DNA from: Gilvimarinus algae
Lineage (GTDB): Bacteria > Pseudomonadota > Gammaproteobacteria > Pseudomonadales > Cellvibrionaceae
Assembly (NCBI RefSeq): GCF_030518215.1
Contig: NZ_JAULRT010000052.1
Coordinates: 248,001-312,000 of the forward strand
DNA: 64,000 nucleotides
Reading direction: 5' to 3'
Numbering within the stretch: the stretch's first letter is position 1; every line of letters starts with the position of its first letter. The notes beneath the pieces were generated by a model. The model had not been told where the DNA came from. It worked only from the letters and a program-made list of their open reading frames with translations, and did not search any database. The position numbers and the translations under genes were made by a program. Shown here piece by piece: positions 8,797 through 18,352 of this stretch.

Positions 8797-9084
8797 TTAG
8801 CTTTGCAATTTCTTGAATTCGCGGATCGTTTTGTTGAACTCTTCGGCGTAAGCGCGCAGATCGTCTTCTGCCTGACGCACTTCGGCTGAGCTCAGCTTGG
8901 CGCAGGACAGATAATCTTCTGTCGCTTTCACGTAAGCTTTGACTTCATTGTTTGATTTCACCATTTGCGCGGTGACCGCAGTGGCGGGATTGGGAATAGC
9001 AGGCTTGTTTTGCGGCTTATCGCAGGCAAAACTCGGGGCGGCTACAACAGCCAACAGAGCGGCGGCAAACAGAGATTTTTTCAT
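8797..9084 (-). CDS. Small exported protein of unknown function
   Basis: 95 residues starting MKKSLFAAALLAVVAAPSFA, a clear Sec signal peptide, then a mature helical domain with two cysteines (CDKPQNKP and YLSCAKL) that could form a disulfide. An upstream in-frame TTG at 9102 is less likely. I recognise no family. It has its own terminator and an A/T-rich upstream region and appears monocistronic. Periplasmic location is inferred from the signal. Confidence 0.65.
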   Translation of the reverse strand: MKKSLFAAALLAVVAAPSFACDKPQNKPAIPNPATAVTAQMVKSNNEVKAYVKATEDYLSCAKLSSAEVRQAEDDLRAYAEEFNKTIREFKKLQS

Positions 9085-9444
9085 AACAAGTATCCGTATC
9101 AATTAAGGGCTGGTCGCGGGATCTTTTGGATGCCTGTCCCAGCCGGGACCGTAAAGTCGTTAGTCGCAAAGCCATGAGTGGTGTGATGAACCTCTCAAAC
9201 TTGGAGCGCATTCTGCCAGCAAACTTGACACTGGGAAATACCCTATAACTAATCAATTTGTTATGGATTTGGCGAAAAAGTAAACACTTAGTTATTATTA
9301 TTGCGTCTAAAAAGAATTTATTTATATTCCATAACGAAATTATGGCGGTGGTAATCAAGTGGTCTTTTTGACCATTAATCTTGTCGGTTTTTTGACGTCG
9401 CTTCTTACCCTGTTCAAGGCGTGGTGCGCGGAAGTAAGCCAAAA
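9085..9444. other. A/T-rich intergenic region, no gene seen
   Basis: The stretch upstream of the small exported-protein gene is markedly A/T-rich around 9235-9345, unlike its neighbours. It contains CCATAA and TTATGG half sites near 9330-9345. A leftward open frame overlaps the exported-protein gene but has no ribosome site or recognisable product, so I leave it out. A promoter for the leftward gene is expected here but not clear. Confidence 0.4.
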
Positions 9445-9467
9445 AAAGCCGGTCTGGGACCGGCTTT
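9445..9467 (-). terminator. Intrinsic terminator of valS
   Basis: AAAGCCGGTC (9445-9454) and GACCGGCTTT (9458-9467) make a 10-bp stem with loop TGG. The A-tract from 9441 becomes a U-run on the minus strand. It lies about 20 bases past the valS stop and is a strong rho-independent terminator. Confidence 0.9.
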
Positions 9468-9486
9468 GGAACATCGGGGATTGCGG

Positions 9487-12342
9487 CTAGAGGGTTTCCA
9501 GCGCCTTGAGTTGCTCACTGAGCGCATCAAGGCTGGTGCCAATGTCCTCGAGCTTGGCTTTTTCTTTGTCCACCACCTCAGCAGGCGCCTTATCGACAAA
9601 GTTGGGATTGTTAAGTTTGTCGGCGACCCGCTCCTTGTCTTTTTTAAGCCGCTCCACCTCTTTATTGAGCCGGGCCTTTTCGGCCTCCACATCAATCAGC
9701 CCGGCCATGGGCACCAGAATTTCCAGCTTGCCCACCAGGGTAGTGGCGGAGGGAGGCGCTTGCTCGTCGGTGCCGAGCCAGGTAATGGTCTCGAGGTTGG
9801 CGAGCTTTTGCAGGAACTGGCGATTGGCTTCGAGCCGTTGTTGATCGGCGTCGCTGCCTTGCTGCATGAACAGGGGGATAGCCTTACCCGGTGCGATGTT
9901 CATTTCGCCTCGAATGTTGCGCACACCGACGATCACGCCCTTGAGCCACTCGATATCACTGGTGGCCTGCTCATCGAGTTTGCCGGCATCGGCGATCGGG
10001 TAGGGCGCCAGCATAATGGTCTCGCCGCTTTGGCCTGCGAGAGTTTTAACGCGCTGCCATATCTCTTCGGTGATAAACGGAATCAGCGGATGGGCCAGGC
10101 GCAGTGCCGTCTCCAGAACCCGAATCAGCGTGCGGCGTGTGCCTTTTTTCTGGGCGCCCGAGGCGTTATCGTCCCAGAGTACAGGCTTGGAGAGCTCCAG
10201 GTACCAGTCGCAGTACTCGTTCCAGAAGAACTCGTAGAAGGCTTGGGTGGCCAGATCCAGCCGGTAGCTGTCTAAAGCCTCGGCGACGGCTTTTTCGGCC
10301 TCTTGCAAACGGCTGATGATCCAGCGATCGGCCAGCGACAACTCGAAGTCGCTGGCGCCGTCTTGGCCGCAGTTCTGACCTTCGGTATTCATCAGCACAT
10401 AGCGAGCGGCGTTCCACATTTTGTTGCAAAAGTTGCGGTAGCCCTCGACGCGACCCATATCGAATTTGATGTCGCGGCCGGTAGACGCCAGTGAACAAAA
10501 CGTCATGCGCAGGGCATCGGTGCCAAAGGCGTCTATGCCTTCGGGGAATTCCTTGCGCGTTTGCTTTTCGATCTTAGGGGCATCTTTCGGGCGCATCAGG
10601 CCCTTGGTGCGCTTGGCCACCAGGCTCTCAAGATCTATGCCGTCGATAATGTCCAAGGGGTCGAGCACATTGCCCTTGGATTTACTCATCTTCTGGCCCT
10701 GGGCGTCGCGCACCAGTCCGTGAACGTACACTGTTTTAAAGGGGATCTGGCCCTTGCCCTGTTCATCTTTGACCAAGTGTAGGGTGAGCATCATCATGCG
10801 AGCTACCCAGAAAAAGATGATGTCAAACCCTGTTACCAGCAGATCGGTCGGGTGAAATTTTTTCAGGTAGTCGGTCTGTTCTGGCCAGCCGAGAGTGGAG
10901 AAAGTCCAGAGCCCGGAGCTGAACCAGGTGTCGAGTACGTCTTCATCCTGCTCCAGCTCTACCTCGCTGCCCAGATGGTATTTGGCGCGAACTTCGGACT
11001 CGTCGCGGCCGACATAGACGTTGCCCGCCTTGTCGTACCAGGCAGGAATGCGATGGCCCCACCAGAGCTGGCGGGAAATGCACCAGTCCTGGATATCGCG
11101 CATCCAGGAGAAATACATGTTCTCGTACTGCTTGGGAACAAATTGAACCTCGCCGTCTTCGACCGCCCTGATGGCCGGTTCGGCCAGTGGCTTGGTGCTT
11201 ACGTACCACTGATCGGTGAGCCAGGGCTCGATCACCACGCCCGAGCGATCGCCCCGGGGCACCTTTAGATCGTGGTCGTCAATTTTTTCCAGCAGGCCGG
11301 CCGCTTCAAAGTCCGCGACGATCAGCTTGCGTGCCTCGTAGCGATCTTTACCGGCGTAAGCGGCGGGCAAACTGTTGTCTATGTCATTGCGGGCGCTGCC
11401 ATCCAGGTTAAACGGCTGGGCCTCGGCGAGCACGCAGGCGGAGGCATCCAGCACGTTGATCAGTGCCATGCCGTGGCGCTTGCCCACCTCGTAGTCGTTA
11501 AAATCGTGTGCCGGGGTAATCTTGACGCAGCCGGTGCCGAACTCGCGCTCGACATAGTCATCGGCGACGATGGGAATACGGCGCCCGACCAGGGGCAGAA
11601 TGATCTCTCTGCCAATCAGCGCCTGATAACGCTCGTCCTCTGGGTGCACTGCCACCGCGGTATCGCCGAGCATGGTTTCCGGCCGGGTCGTGGCGACCAC
11701 CAAGTAGTTCTTGCCTTCGGCCGTAGTGGCGCCATCGGCGAGCGGGTAGCGCAAATGCCAAAGAGAGCCTTTCTCTTCGTGGTTCTCTACCTCGACGTCC
11801 GAAATGGCGGTATGCAGTGCCGGGTCCCAGTTCACCAGGCGCTTGCCGCGGTAGATCAATCCGTCGTCATAGAGGCGGACAAAGGCTTCTTTGACGGCCT
11901 CAGACAAGCCATCGTCCATGGTGAAGCGCTCGCGGGACCAGTCCAGCGATGAACCCAGGCGACGCAGTTGGCGAGTGATGTTGCCACCGGACTCCTCCTT
12001 CCACTGCCAGACTCGATCAAGAAACGCTTCGCGCCCCAGGTCGTGGCGGCTGATATTGTCGGCGGACAGCTGACGCTCTACCACCATCTGTGTGGCGATA
12101 CCGGCGTGGTCGGTACCCATTTGCCACAGAGTGTCCTTGCCCAGCATGCGCTGATGACGAATCATGGCGTCCATCACAGCGTTGTTAAAGCCGTGACCCA
12201 TGTGCAGACTGCCCGTCACATTCGGTGGCGGAATCATGATGCAGTAGGGCTCGTCTCCGCCCTGAGGCTTGAAATAACCCTGTTCTTCCCAGGTTTGGTA
12301 CCACTGGGTTTCGATGGCCTGGGGCTGGTAGGTTTTATCCAT
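9487..12342 (-). CDS. valS: Valyl-tRNA synthetase
   Basis: A 951-residue class I aminoacyl-tRNA synthetase that charges tRNA-Val. The HIGH-type motif is in [15 protein letters not shown] near residue 40 and the KMSKS motif in [14 protein letters not shown] near residue 550. Between them are the editing (CP1) domain that removes Thr-tRNA-Val and the helical anticodon-binding domain; a C-terminal coiled-coil arm occupies about the last 65 residues ([20 protein letters not shown]). Length matches bacterial ValS. It is monocistronic with its own terminator and is divergent from the large membrane protein gene. Confidence 0.98.
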   Translation of the reverse strand: MDKTYQPQAIETQWYQTWEEQGYFKPQGGDEPYCIMIPPPNVTGSLHMGHGFNNAVMDAMIRHQRMLGKDTLWQMGTDHAGIATQMVVERQLSADNISRHDLGREAFLDRVWQWKEESGGNITRQLRRLGSSLDWSRERFTMDDGLSEAVKEAFVRLYDDGLIYRGKRLVNWDPALHTAISDVEVENHEEKGSLWHLRYPLADGATTAEGKNYLVVATTRPETMLGDTAVAVHPEDERYQALIGREIILPLVGRRIPIVADDYVEREFGTGCVKITPAHDFNDYEVGKRHGMALINVLDASACVLAEAQPFNLDGSARNDIDNSLPAAYAGKDRYEARKLIVADFEAAGLLEKIDDHDLKVPRGDRSGVVIEPWLTDQWYVSTKPLAEPAIRAVEDGEVQFVPKQYENMYFSWMRDIQDWCISRQLWWGHRIPAWYDKAGNVYVGRDESEVRAKYHLGSEVELEQDEDVLDTWFSSGLWTFSTLGWPEQTDYLKKFHPTDLLVTGFDIIFFWVARMMMLTLHLVKDEQGKGQIPFKTVYVHGLVRDAQGQKMSKSKGNVLDPLDIIDGIDLESLVAKRTKGLMRPKDAPKIEKQTRKEFPEGIDAFGTDALRMTFCSLASTGRDIKFDMGRVEGYRNFCNKMWNAARYVLMNTEGQNCGQDGASDFELSLADRWIISRLQEAEKAVAEALDSYRLDLATQAFYEFFWNEYCDWYLELSKPVLWDDNASGAQKKGTRRTLIRVLETALRLAHPLIPFITEEIWQRVKTLAGQSGETIMLAPYPIADAGKLDEQATSDIEWLKGVIVGVRNIRGEMNIAPGKAIPLFMQQGSDADQQRLEANRQFLQKLANLETITWLGTDEQAPPSATTLVGKLEILVPMAGLIDVEAEKARLNKEVERLKKDKERVADKLNNPNFVDKAPAEVVDKEKAKLEDIGTSLDALSEQLKALETL

Positions 12343-12501
12343 GGACTGTCGGACCTTTTGCCTTGCGCTAAACGGAATGAAAGGGCGCGATTATAGCGGG
12401 TTTGGCGCGGCAAGTAGAGGGGCGCGGCTGGATAATGCCTTGAATTCACACGGTTAATAAGACAGAGTAATCGGCTGAAAGAAGTCATGGGGAGAGGGAG
12501 T

Positions 12502-15500
12502 ATGTTCAGGCTGGTTTTCGCCGGGGAACTGATAACAGGGTTTGACCGCGAATCAGTGATTCGCAACCTCGCCAAGCTGCTCAAGCAGGAGGAGCAGACC
12601 GTCCGTGAGAGACTGTTCGCCGGCCAGCCCGTAGCGGTGAAAAAGGTCGACACCAAAGAGCAGGCACTTAAGTGGCGCAAGGCCTTTGCCAATGCAGGCG
12701 CCGTGCTGATTGTGCTCAAGCAAGCGGGGGAGGACGCATCGGCACAAGAGTCTTTGGCAAAAGGTTCGCCGGCCGGACATCTCCCCGCAGAACGCGAGCC
12801 GGCGCCCAGTGAACAGCCATCCCTCAGTATGGATTCACAAGACGCGTCCGATACGCCGATAGACGTCGATGAAGACGACCCGTCGGCGACCCACTACGAA
12901 GAGCCCACGCCCGCCAGCGAGGCGGCCCGCAGCGCCGGCATTCGCAAACGCAACAAAGTCTATGTATTGCTCGGTGCTGTGGCGCTGGCGTTGATTGTCG
13001 TCATCGTTCTGGTGCTCTGGTCCACCAAGGCGCTCTGGCAGGGTATTGAACTTGAGCCCAATCGGCGCGACCTCGGGGCGGCGCTGTTGACCCCACAGAC
13101 CTACGCTCTGGCTCGTGTGGATATCGACCGGCTCAAGGCGCTGGAGGAGCTCTCCGGGCGAGCCGCTAACCTCAGCGCTTTGCCCGGCGATACCGACAAG
13201 CTGTTCGATTCGCTGGCGGCGGCGGGTATCGATATGCGTGCCCAGTCCTCCTACTTGTGGCTGGCCGGCTATGCCTCGGGCCGCAAAGGCGACGGCCTGA
13301 TGGTCGTGGAGGGGCAGTTTGATGCTTCCAAGCTCAGCCGCTGGTTGGGCGAGCGTTACAGCGTAGAGCAACCGCTGCCCGATGGCCTGCTGTTCACCAC
13401 CACCAACGAGAGCACTTGCGAGAAAAGCGAGCCGCGCCGTGCGCTGATCCGTGACGATCTGTTGGTGATCGGCGGGCCGGAGGCGGTGGAAGCCTTTGCC
13501 CAGCGCCTCGAGCAGGGAGTGGCGATTGCCCCTCAAGTGCAGCACTGGTACGACCTGAGCGCTGAGCAGCTGGCCTCGCTTGCGGTATTTGAGCCGGCCA
13601 ACATCGGCAAGGCGGCCGGAGGCATGCCGGGCTTTATGCTGAAAAGTCTTGGCGCTGCGGCCAGTCCGGCCAGTGGGCTCTACCTTGGCGCCGAGACGGT
13701 TGCCTTGCCGCCTGGGGTCGAGTTGAGTGTGCTGGTGGAAAGTCAGGACGAGGATTTTCTGAATCAGTCCAAAGACGCTATAGACGCACGTTTATCCGAG
13801 TTGCGCCAGCAAGCGGCGACGAATTTTCCCGAGACGCTTAGCCTCTATGATCGGCTGTCGGTAAACCGCACTGACAGTGGCGTGCGCGCCGCCATGCGCT
13901 TTGACGAAAACCTCTATCGAGAACTGGAGCAATGGATCAATTCGTTATTCAGCCAGGCTTTTTCCATGGGCGGTGATGATCAGGCGCCGGTGGAGGAGCA
14001 GCTCGACGAAGACCCGCCGGTTTTCACTGAACAAAGTGCCGAACCCAAGCCCTTTGAACACTTTAGCGCGCTCAGCGACGCATTTTTCAAACCTGTGGCT
14101 GCGGTGGGCCCTTTTGCGCTGGCCGTGGATTCGCTCGAGCTGGGCGAGGATAACCGCATTCACGTCAACCTGAGTGCACGCGCTTACGAGCTGCCCAATG
14201 TCCCAGGCCGCGGTGCGGCGGCCCAATTGTACATCGGCGATGTCGTCGATAGTGCGGGCGAGTCTCTATTGGTGGTGCCCGAGTGCGGCCCGGATGCCAA
14301 CCGCGATGCCGGCGACATCGGCAACCCCATCAATCACAGCAGCTATATCGACGGCGAGATGGTCAGCTATCTCAGAGTCAGCGGTGAGAAATCCATTGTG
14401 TTGCGCGAGGGTACTTCGCTCGGTGCCATTGCTCAGCTGTCGGGCTATATCCGCTACCCGCAGGTAACCGCAACGGAGCGCATCCGTTTGCGCCAACCTC
14501 TGGCCGGGCAGGTGGTTGAGCGCGAGGGTGTGCAAATTCGTTTTATGGAAAGTGGCAAGCACTCGCTGAGCTATCGCTTTAGCGGTGATACCGATAGGCT
14601 TCTGCACGTGGCGGCTCTCAATGCACAAGGCCAGCCGCTGTCATCCGGCGGTGCCCTGTGGGGCGATGTTTTGTTTGGCGCTGGCAAGTCCGCTTCGGTG
14701 GACTTTCGTGGAGAAATCGCGAGCGTCGAGGTGGTGCTCGCGAGCGACATTGAAGAGCGTCGCTACCCCTTTACCCTGGATCGTTTGCTGCCTCAGCCCC
14801 AGGCCTCCGATTTCCCCAAGCGGCAGCAGAGCTGGCAAGACGCCGGGTCTTGGTCAGCCCTCGCCGAAGCCGAGCCGCCGAGCGTCAGTTACGACTGGAG
14901 TCAGCCCGCTCAGGAAGTGAGTGTCGGGCCGGTTCTGATGGCGGTTAATGAAGCCTCGGCAAGCGGCGGGTTTGGCTTCTCGTTGGCCGCTGACTTGTAT
15001 GTAACAAACCAGATACCCCTGCATACGCTTTTGAGTGGTGTGCGCTTGTCCGTTGACCAATTGGTCTTGGCAGGCGGCGAAAAGCGCGCGGTTGAGGTGA
15101 CGGGCTTCGCCGCTTTTTCTCACGATGGCGGCTATTGGATGAACGGCGAGTACCAGCCGGACGATGAGAGACCCTGGCTTAAAGCCGGGGTGCGACTCGG
15201 GGATCGCGATATTAAAGCGCAGGAGGCGCAAGCCATAGAGGGGCACCTGAGTATTGCGATCCCTGAGTCGGCCAGCACGCACGAGTTAGCCTTTGATCTC
15301 GGTGCCAGTTGGTCCAGCGACGATTTTTCGCTAACGGTCACCAAATTCACGGCCGAGGCACTCTATCTGTCGTTCAGCGGTGACATTTCGGCACTGATCG
15401 GTGTTGAGGCCTACGCGGATAAGCAGCGAGTGTCAGAGCAGGCCGAGCTCGAACAGTTTTTTGGCGATGCCCAAATCAAGTTGCCATTAACGGCTGTGCC

Positions 15501-15576
15501 CTCTCACTTGATCATCGAAGTGGGCGAGACTGTGCAGCGCAGCCGCTTTGAGTTTACTGCGACACTGGAACCCTGA
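12502..15576 (+). CDS. Large membrane-anchored protein of unknown function
   Basis: About 1024 residues. A small N-terminal domain (1-73, MFRLVFAGELITGFDRESV then a Lys/Ala-rich helix and GAVLIVL) resembles a short module that precedes membrane proteins in marine gammaproteobacteria; this is from memory. An acidic, Pro-rich linker (75-145), one transmembrane helix (about 152-173) and an 850-residue extracytoplasmic part follow. The outer part has alternating beta segments, an acidic insertion near 475-500 and no motif I can name. The ATG at 12502 follows GGAGAGGGAG; the ATG at 12487 overlaps that site. It is divergent from valS and ends without a clear terminator. Confidence 0.8.
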   Translation: MFRLVFAGELITGFDRESVIRNLAKLLKQEEQTVRERLFAGQPVAVKKVDTKEQALKWRKAFANAGAVLIVLKQAGEDASAQESLAKGSPAGHLPAEREPAPSEQPSLSMDSQDASDTPIDVDEDDPSATHYEEPTPASEAARSAGIRKRNKVYVLLGAVALALIVVIVLVLWSTKALWQGIELEPNRRDLGAALLTPQTYALARVDIDRLKALEELSGRAANLSALPGDTDKLFDSLAAAGIDMRAQSSYLWLAGYASGRKGDGLMVVEGQFDASKLSRWLGERYSVEQPLPDGLLFTTTNESTCEKSEPRRALIRDDLLVIGGPEAVEAFAQRLEQGVAIAPQVQHWYDLSAEQLASLAVFEPANIGKAAGGMPGFMLKSLGAAASPASGLYLGAETVALPPGVELSVLVESQDEDFLNQSKDAIDARLSELRQQAATNFPETLSLYDRLSVNRTDSGVRAAMRFDENLYRELEQWINSLFSQAFSMGGDDQAPVEEQLDEDPPVFTEQSAEPKPFEHFSALSDAFFKPVAAVGPFALAVDSLELGEDNRIHVNLSARAYELPNVPGRGAAAQLYIGDVVDSAGESLLVVPECGPDANRDAGDIGNPINHSSYIDGEMVSYLRVSGEKSIVLREGTSLGAIAQLSGYIRYPQVTATERIRLRQPLAGQVVEREGVQIRFMESGKHSLSYRFSGDTDRLLHVAALNAQGQPLSSGGALWGDVLFGAGKSASVDFRGEIASVEVVLASDIEERRYPFTLDRLLPQPQASDFPKRQQSWQDAGSWSALAEAEPPSVSYDWSQPAQEVSVGPVLMAVNEASASGGFGFSLAADLYVTNQIPLHTLLSGVRLSVDQLVLAGGEKRAVEVTGFAAFSHDGGYWMNGEYQPDDERPWLKAGVRLGDRDIKAQEAQAIEGHLSIAIPESASTHELAFDLGASWSSDDFSLTVTKFTAEALYLSFSGDISALIGVEAYADKQRVSEQAELEQFFGDAQIKLPLTAVPSHLIIEVGETVQRSRFEFTATLEP

Positions 15577-15664
15577 CAGGGTTTTACGACAAGCCATTAG
15601 CAGGCTTTAGAAATATTAATGTTATTTAACTGGCGTTACTCGTGCGCCGGGGCCATAGTTCCGG

Positions 15665-15710
15665 CCGATAGCTGCTGAGCTATCGGTGGTGGCAGAGGGT
15701 TCTGCACCAC
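15665..15710 (+). promoter_or_regulatory. Two tandem hairpins in the leader of the exported RidA-like gene
   Basis: CCGATAGCT (15665-15673) pairs perfectly with AGCTATCGG (15678-15686) around loop GCTG. Immediately after, GTGGT-g-GCAGA (15686-15696) pairs with TCTGC-ACCAC (15701-15710) with one bulged base. They end 24 bases before the start codon. The loops do not match the ACGR loops of guanidine-II riboswitches, and I cannot assign a known class. A regulatory leader is inferred. Confidence 0.5.
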
Positions 15711-15733
15711 TTGGCAGAACACGAGGAAAAGCA

Positions 15734-16168
15734 ATGAAGCGAGTATTTTTGGCAGGTTTAGGGTTGGCCCTTGCGTCACTCAGCACACAGGCGGAAGAGG
15801 TTAACGAGCTGAGCCGGACGTTTGCCGGCCCGTGGGAGAAAGAGATCGGCTATGCGCAAACCGTGCAGGCCGGACGGCATTTATATCTCGCCGGATTGGT
15901 AGGGCCCGGAGAAACGGTTGAAACGCAGCTTAGCAATATTTACGAACGTATCGTCCAGATATTGAGCACTCATGGCGCCGACACCAGCCACATCGTGAAC
16001 GAGGTGATCTACACCACGGATATGGCGGCGCTGCAAGAGGCCATATCCACGCGCAAAGCATTCTTTACCCTAGATCGCTACCCGGCCGCCACCTGGGTAG
16101 AGGTCAGCCGTTTGTTTGAGCCTGGCCTCAAAGTCGAAGTGCAGGTGACTGTGTATTTGCCGGAGTAA
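15734..16168 (+). CDS. Exported RidA/YjgF-family protein
   Basis: 144 residues: a Sec signal peptide (MKRVFLAGLGLALASLSTQA), then one RidA (YjgF/YER057c/UK114) domain. The ATG at 15734 follows GAGGA. Archetypal cytoplasmic RidA hydrolyses reactive enamine/imine intermediates using an arginine in the PARS segment (Arg105 in E. coli). Here the aligned segment is YPAATWVEV, so that arginine is replaced and deaminase activity is unlikely. This places it among the Rid subfamilies without the catalytic Arg, whose functions are largely unknown. Periplasmic location is inferred. Confidence 0.85.
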   Translation: MKRVFLAGLGLALASLSTQAEEVNELSRTFAGPWEKEIGYAQTVQAGRHLYLAGLVGPGETVETQLSNIYERIVQILSTHGADTSHIVNEVIYTTDMAALQEAISTRKAFFTLDRYPAATWVEVSRLFEPGLKVEVQVTVYLPE

Positions 16169-16180
16169 TCCGCGGAGCAC

Positions 16181-16204
16181 GCGATCGCCCGGCAGGGCGA
16201 TCGC
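16181..16204. terminator. Hairpin between convergent ridA-like gene and dapD
   Basis: GCGATCGCCC (16181-16190) and GGGCGATCGC (16195-16204) form a perfect 10-bp stem with tetraloop GGCA, centred in the 43-base gap between two converging genes. Neither strand has a T-tract after it. It is best read as a shared bidirectional terminator. Confidence 0.6.
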
Positions 16205-16211
16205 TATGATC

Positions 16212-17246
16212 CTAGGCGTTTTTGTGCAGTTCTTCGTTCAGTTGCACAGACGATTTGTTGGTCAGACACTCGGTGCGACCGGTCAGAGAGTTGCGGCGAA
16301 ACAGCAAGTCATTTTTATTGGCCAGCTCGCGCGCTTTGACGACTTCCACTTCATTGCCGCTGTCATCCAATACGGCGACTTTGGTGCCGGCGGTGATGTA
16401 GAGGCCCGATTCGATGGTGCACCGATCGCCCAGGGGAATGCCCGTGCCGGCGTTGGCGCCGAGCAAGCTCTCTTTGCCAATGCTAATGACAATATTGCCG
16501 CCGCCCGACAGCGTGCCCATGGTGGAGCTGCCGCCGCCAAGATCTGAGCCCGACTCGACAAACACGCCCGCCGAAATCCGACCTTCAATCATGCCCGGGC
16601 CTGCGGTGCCCGCGTTAAAGTTGACGAAGCCCTCGTGCATGATGGTAGTGCCTTCACCGAGATAGGCGCCCAGGCGCACGCGCGCAGTGTGGGCAATGCG
16701 CACACCGGCGGGTACCACGTAGTTGGTCATCTTCGGGAACTTGTCAACGCAGGCGACTTCCAGCACTTCACCGTTCAGGCGCGCCTGCAGCTGGCGCTCG
16801 GGCAGCTCTTCAAGATCAATAGCGCCCTGATTGGTCCAGGCGACGTTTTTCAGTACACCAAACAGGCCGCTCAAATCAGTGTCGTGAGGTTTGACCAAAC
16901 GGTGTGAAATCAGGTGCAGCTTGAGAAAACCTTCGGGCACCGAGGCTGGCGGCGCGTCTGTGCCCAGCAGTGTCGCTACCAGCGGCTGCTGGCTGGCGGC
17001 CAGATTATCCGCCACATGTGCCAGTTCGCTGTCACCGGCGGCTCGCAGCGCCTCGGCCAGCTTGCCTGCGCTCGCAGGGCTCAATTCAACCACTTGGTTG
17101 CCGCCGGTGTAGCCAAGCGCGTCAGCCAGGGCCTTGGCTGTGGAGGCCTTCGGCTGCAGCAGGGGGGTTGGATAGAAAACTTCCAACCATTCGCCTTTGC
17201 GGTTTTTGGTGCCGACGCCGAGGCCGACGCTGAATAACTCAGTCAT
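16212..17246 (-). CDS. dapD: Tetrahydrodipicolinate N-succinyltransferase
   Basis: 344 residues, the longer DapD type found in Pseudomonas and relatives. It transfers succinyl from succinyl-CoA to tetrahydrodipicolinate in lysine and meso-diaminopimelate synthesis. The C-terminal two thirds shows the left-handed beta-helix hexapeptide pattern (VRLGAYLGEGTTIMHEGFVN, GGGSSTMGTLSGGG). It is the last gene of the leftward run and sits with dapC and an ArsC-like gene, a conserved lysine-pathway neighbourhood. Confidence 0.96.
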   Translation of the reverse strand: MTELFSVGLGVGTKNRKGEWLEVFYPTPLLQPKASTAKALADALGYTGGNQVVELSPASAGKLAEALRAAGDSELAHVADNLAASQQPLVATLLGTDAPPASVPEGFLKLHLISHRLVKPHDTDLSGLFGVLKNVAWTNQGAIDLEELPERQLQARLNGEVLEVACVDKFPKMTNYVVPAGVRIAHTARVRLGAYLGEGTTIMHEGFVNFNAGTAGPGMIEGRISAGVFVESGSDLGGGSSTMGTLSGGGNIVISIGKESLLGANAGTGIPLGDRCTIESGLYITAGTKVAVLDDSGNEVEVVKARELANKNDLLFRRNSLTGRTECLTNKSSVQLNEELHKNA

Positions 17247-17261
17247 GGTGTGTCCTGTGTC

Positions 17262-17618
17262 TTAAGCGTTAAACAAAGTGGAGTAGTCGTCCGCCTTGAA
17301 GCCGACTCGAAGTTCTGAGCCGGTTTCAAGCAGTGGACGTTTGATCAGGGTGGGGTGCTCGGTGAGCAGGTTAACGGCTTTGTCGGCGTTGTCCGCCGCG
17401 CCTTTTTGCTCATCGCTCAGGCCCTTCCAGGTGGTTGAGCGGCGATTGATCAATGTCTCGGCGCCAACACGGTCGAGCCACTGGCGCACCTGCTTGTCGC
17501 TGAGGCCATCGCTGCGAAAATCGTGGAATTGATACTCGAGGCCGCGATCTTCCAGCCAGCGCCGGGCTTTTTTCACGGTATCGCAGTTTTTGATGCCGTA
17601 GAGAGTGGTCTGTGCCAT
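17262..17618 (-). CDS. ArsC/Spx-family reductase (YffB-like)
   Basis: 118 residues with the thioredoxin-fold opening TTLYGIKNCDTVKKARRWLE. It has a single Cys in NCDT rather than CxxC, and an RSDGL then RP(L/I)LE segment typical of the ArsC/YffB group. The start MAQTTLYG is chosen because GGAG lies 6 bases upstream; an earlier ATG at 17630 overlaps that site. YffB-type genes commonly sit by dap genes. A glutathione-dependent reductase role is suggested for the family; arsenate reduction is not established. Confidence 0.88.
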   Translation of the reverse strand: MAQTTLYGIKNCDTVKKARRWLEDRGLEYQFHDFRSDGLSDKQVRQWLDRVGAETLINRRSTTWKGLSDEQKGAADNADKAVNLLTEHPTLIKRPLLETGSELRVGFKADDYSTLFNA

Positions 17619-17664
17619 GGGCCGCTCCATTCAAAAGGCGGCTATGATAGCAAATTGCCGCCGG

Positions 17665-18336
17665 CTATGGCTTGTGGACTTTTTTCGGGTACTTGCGCGC
17701 GGGGAAGCAGGCCCGGCACAGTCCGCATATCAAACCATTGCAGCCGCGTGCGGTGCAGTGCTCGCGACCGTAGTAGATAATCTGCAAATGCAGCTTGTTC
17801 CAGCGCTCGCGCGGAAACAGGCGTTTGAGGTCTTTTTCTGTCTGCACGACATTTTTGCCGCGAGTCAGTCCCCAACGCTGCGCCAGGCGATGAATGTGGG
17901 TATCCACGGGGAAGGCGGGCACGCCGAAGGCCTGGCTCATCACCACGCTGGCGGTTTTATGGCCCACCCCAGGCAGGGATTCCAGCGCCTCCATGTCGGC
18001 GGGCACCATGCCGTTGAATTCGCTGACCAGTCTTTGCGAGAGCACAGAAATGGCTTTGGATTTCTGTGGCGAGAGACCACAGGGGCGGATGACCGCCTGA
18101 ATGGTTTCGACCGGAACCTTGGCCATATCAAAGGGGTTGTCGGCGAGCTGCCAGAGCGATGGGGTAACCTGGTTGACGCGCTCGTCGGTGCACTGAGCGG
18201 ACAGAAGCACGGCCACCAGCAGGCTGTAAGCGTCGAAATGCGCGAGCGGAATCGGGGTGGTGGGGTAGAGTTGATCCAGAGTCTGCTGAATCAGCTCTAC
18301 GCGCTCGGCAATGTTGAGGTTTTTCAGTTCGCTCAT
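17665..18336 (-). CDS. nth: Endonuclease III (DNA glycosylase/AP lyase)
   Basis: 223 residues with the helix-hairpin-helix LPGVGHKTASVV, the catalytic Lys in that segment and the Asp in VDTHIHRLAQR. It removes oxidised pyrimidines in base excision repair. The C-terminus should carry a [4Fe-4S] cluster, but the spacing HCTARGCNGLICGLCRAC differs from the usual C-x6-C-x2-C-x5-C. The start MSELKNLN at 18336 is chosen because an upstream extension would run into dapC. It is 16 bases after dapC in the leftward run. Confidence 0.95.
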   Translation of the reverse strand: MSELKNLNIAERVELIQQTLDQLYPTTPIPLAHFDAYSLLVAVLLSAQCTDERVNQVTPSLWQLADNPFDMAKVPVETIQAVIRPCGLSPQKSKAISVLSQRLVSEFNGMVPADMEALESLPGVGHKTASVVMSQAFGVPAFPVDTHIHRLAQRWGLTRGKNVVQTEKDLKRLFPRERWNKLHLQIIYYGREHCTARGCNGLICGLCRACFPARKYPKKVHKP

Positions 18337-18352
18337 AGGCTCAAGTTGGGCG

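Noticed and set aside
9017-9442. 141-codon leftward open frame upstream of the small exported protein
   Set aside because: Overlaps that gene on the same strand and lacks a ribosome site or family.
15665-15710. Guanidine-II riboswitch before ridA
   Set aside because: There are two hairpins, but the loops are GCTG and GGGT, not ACGR, so the known class does not fit.
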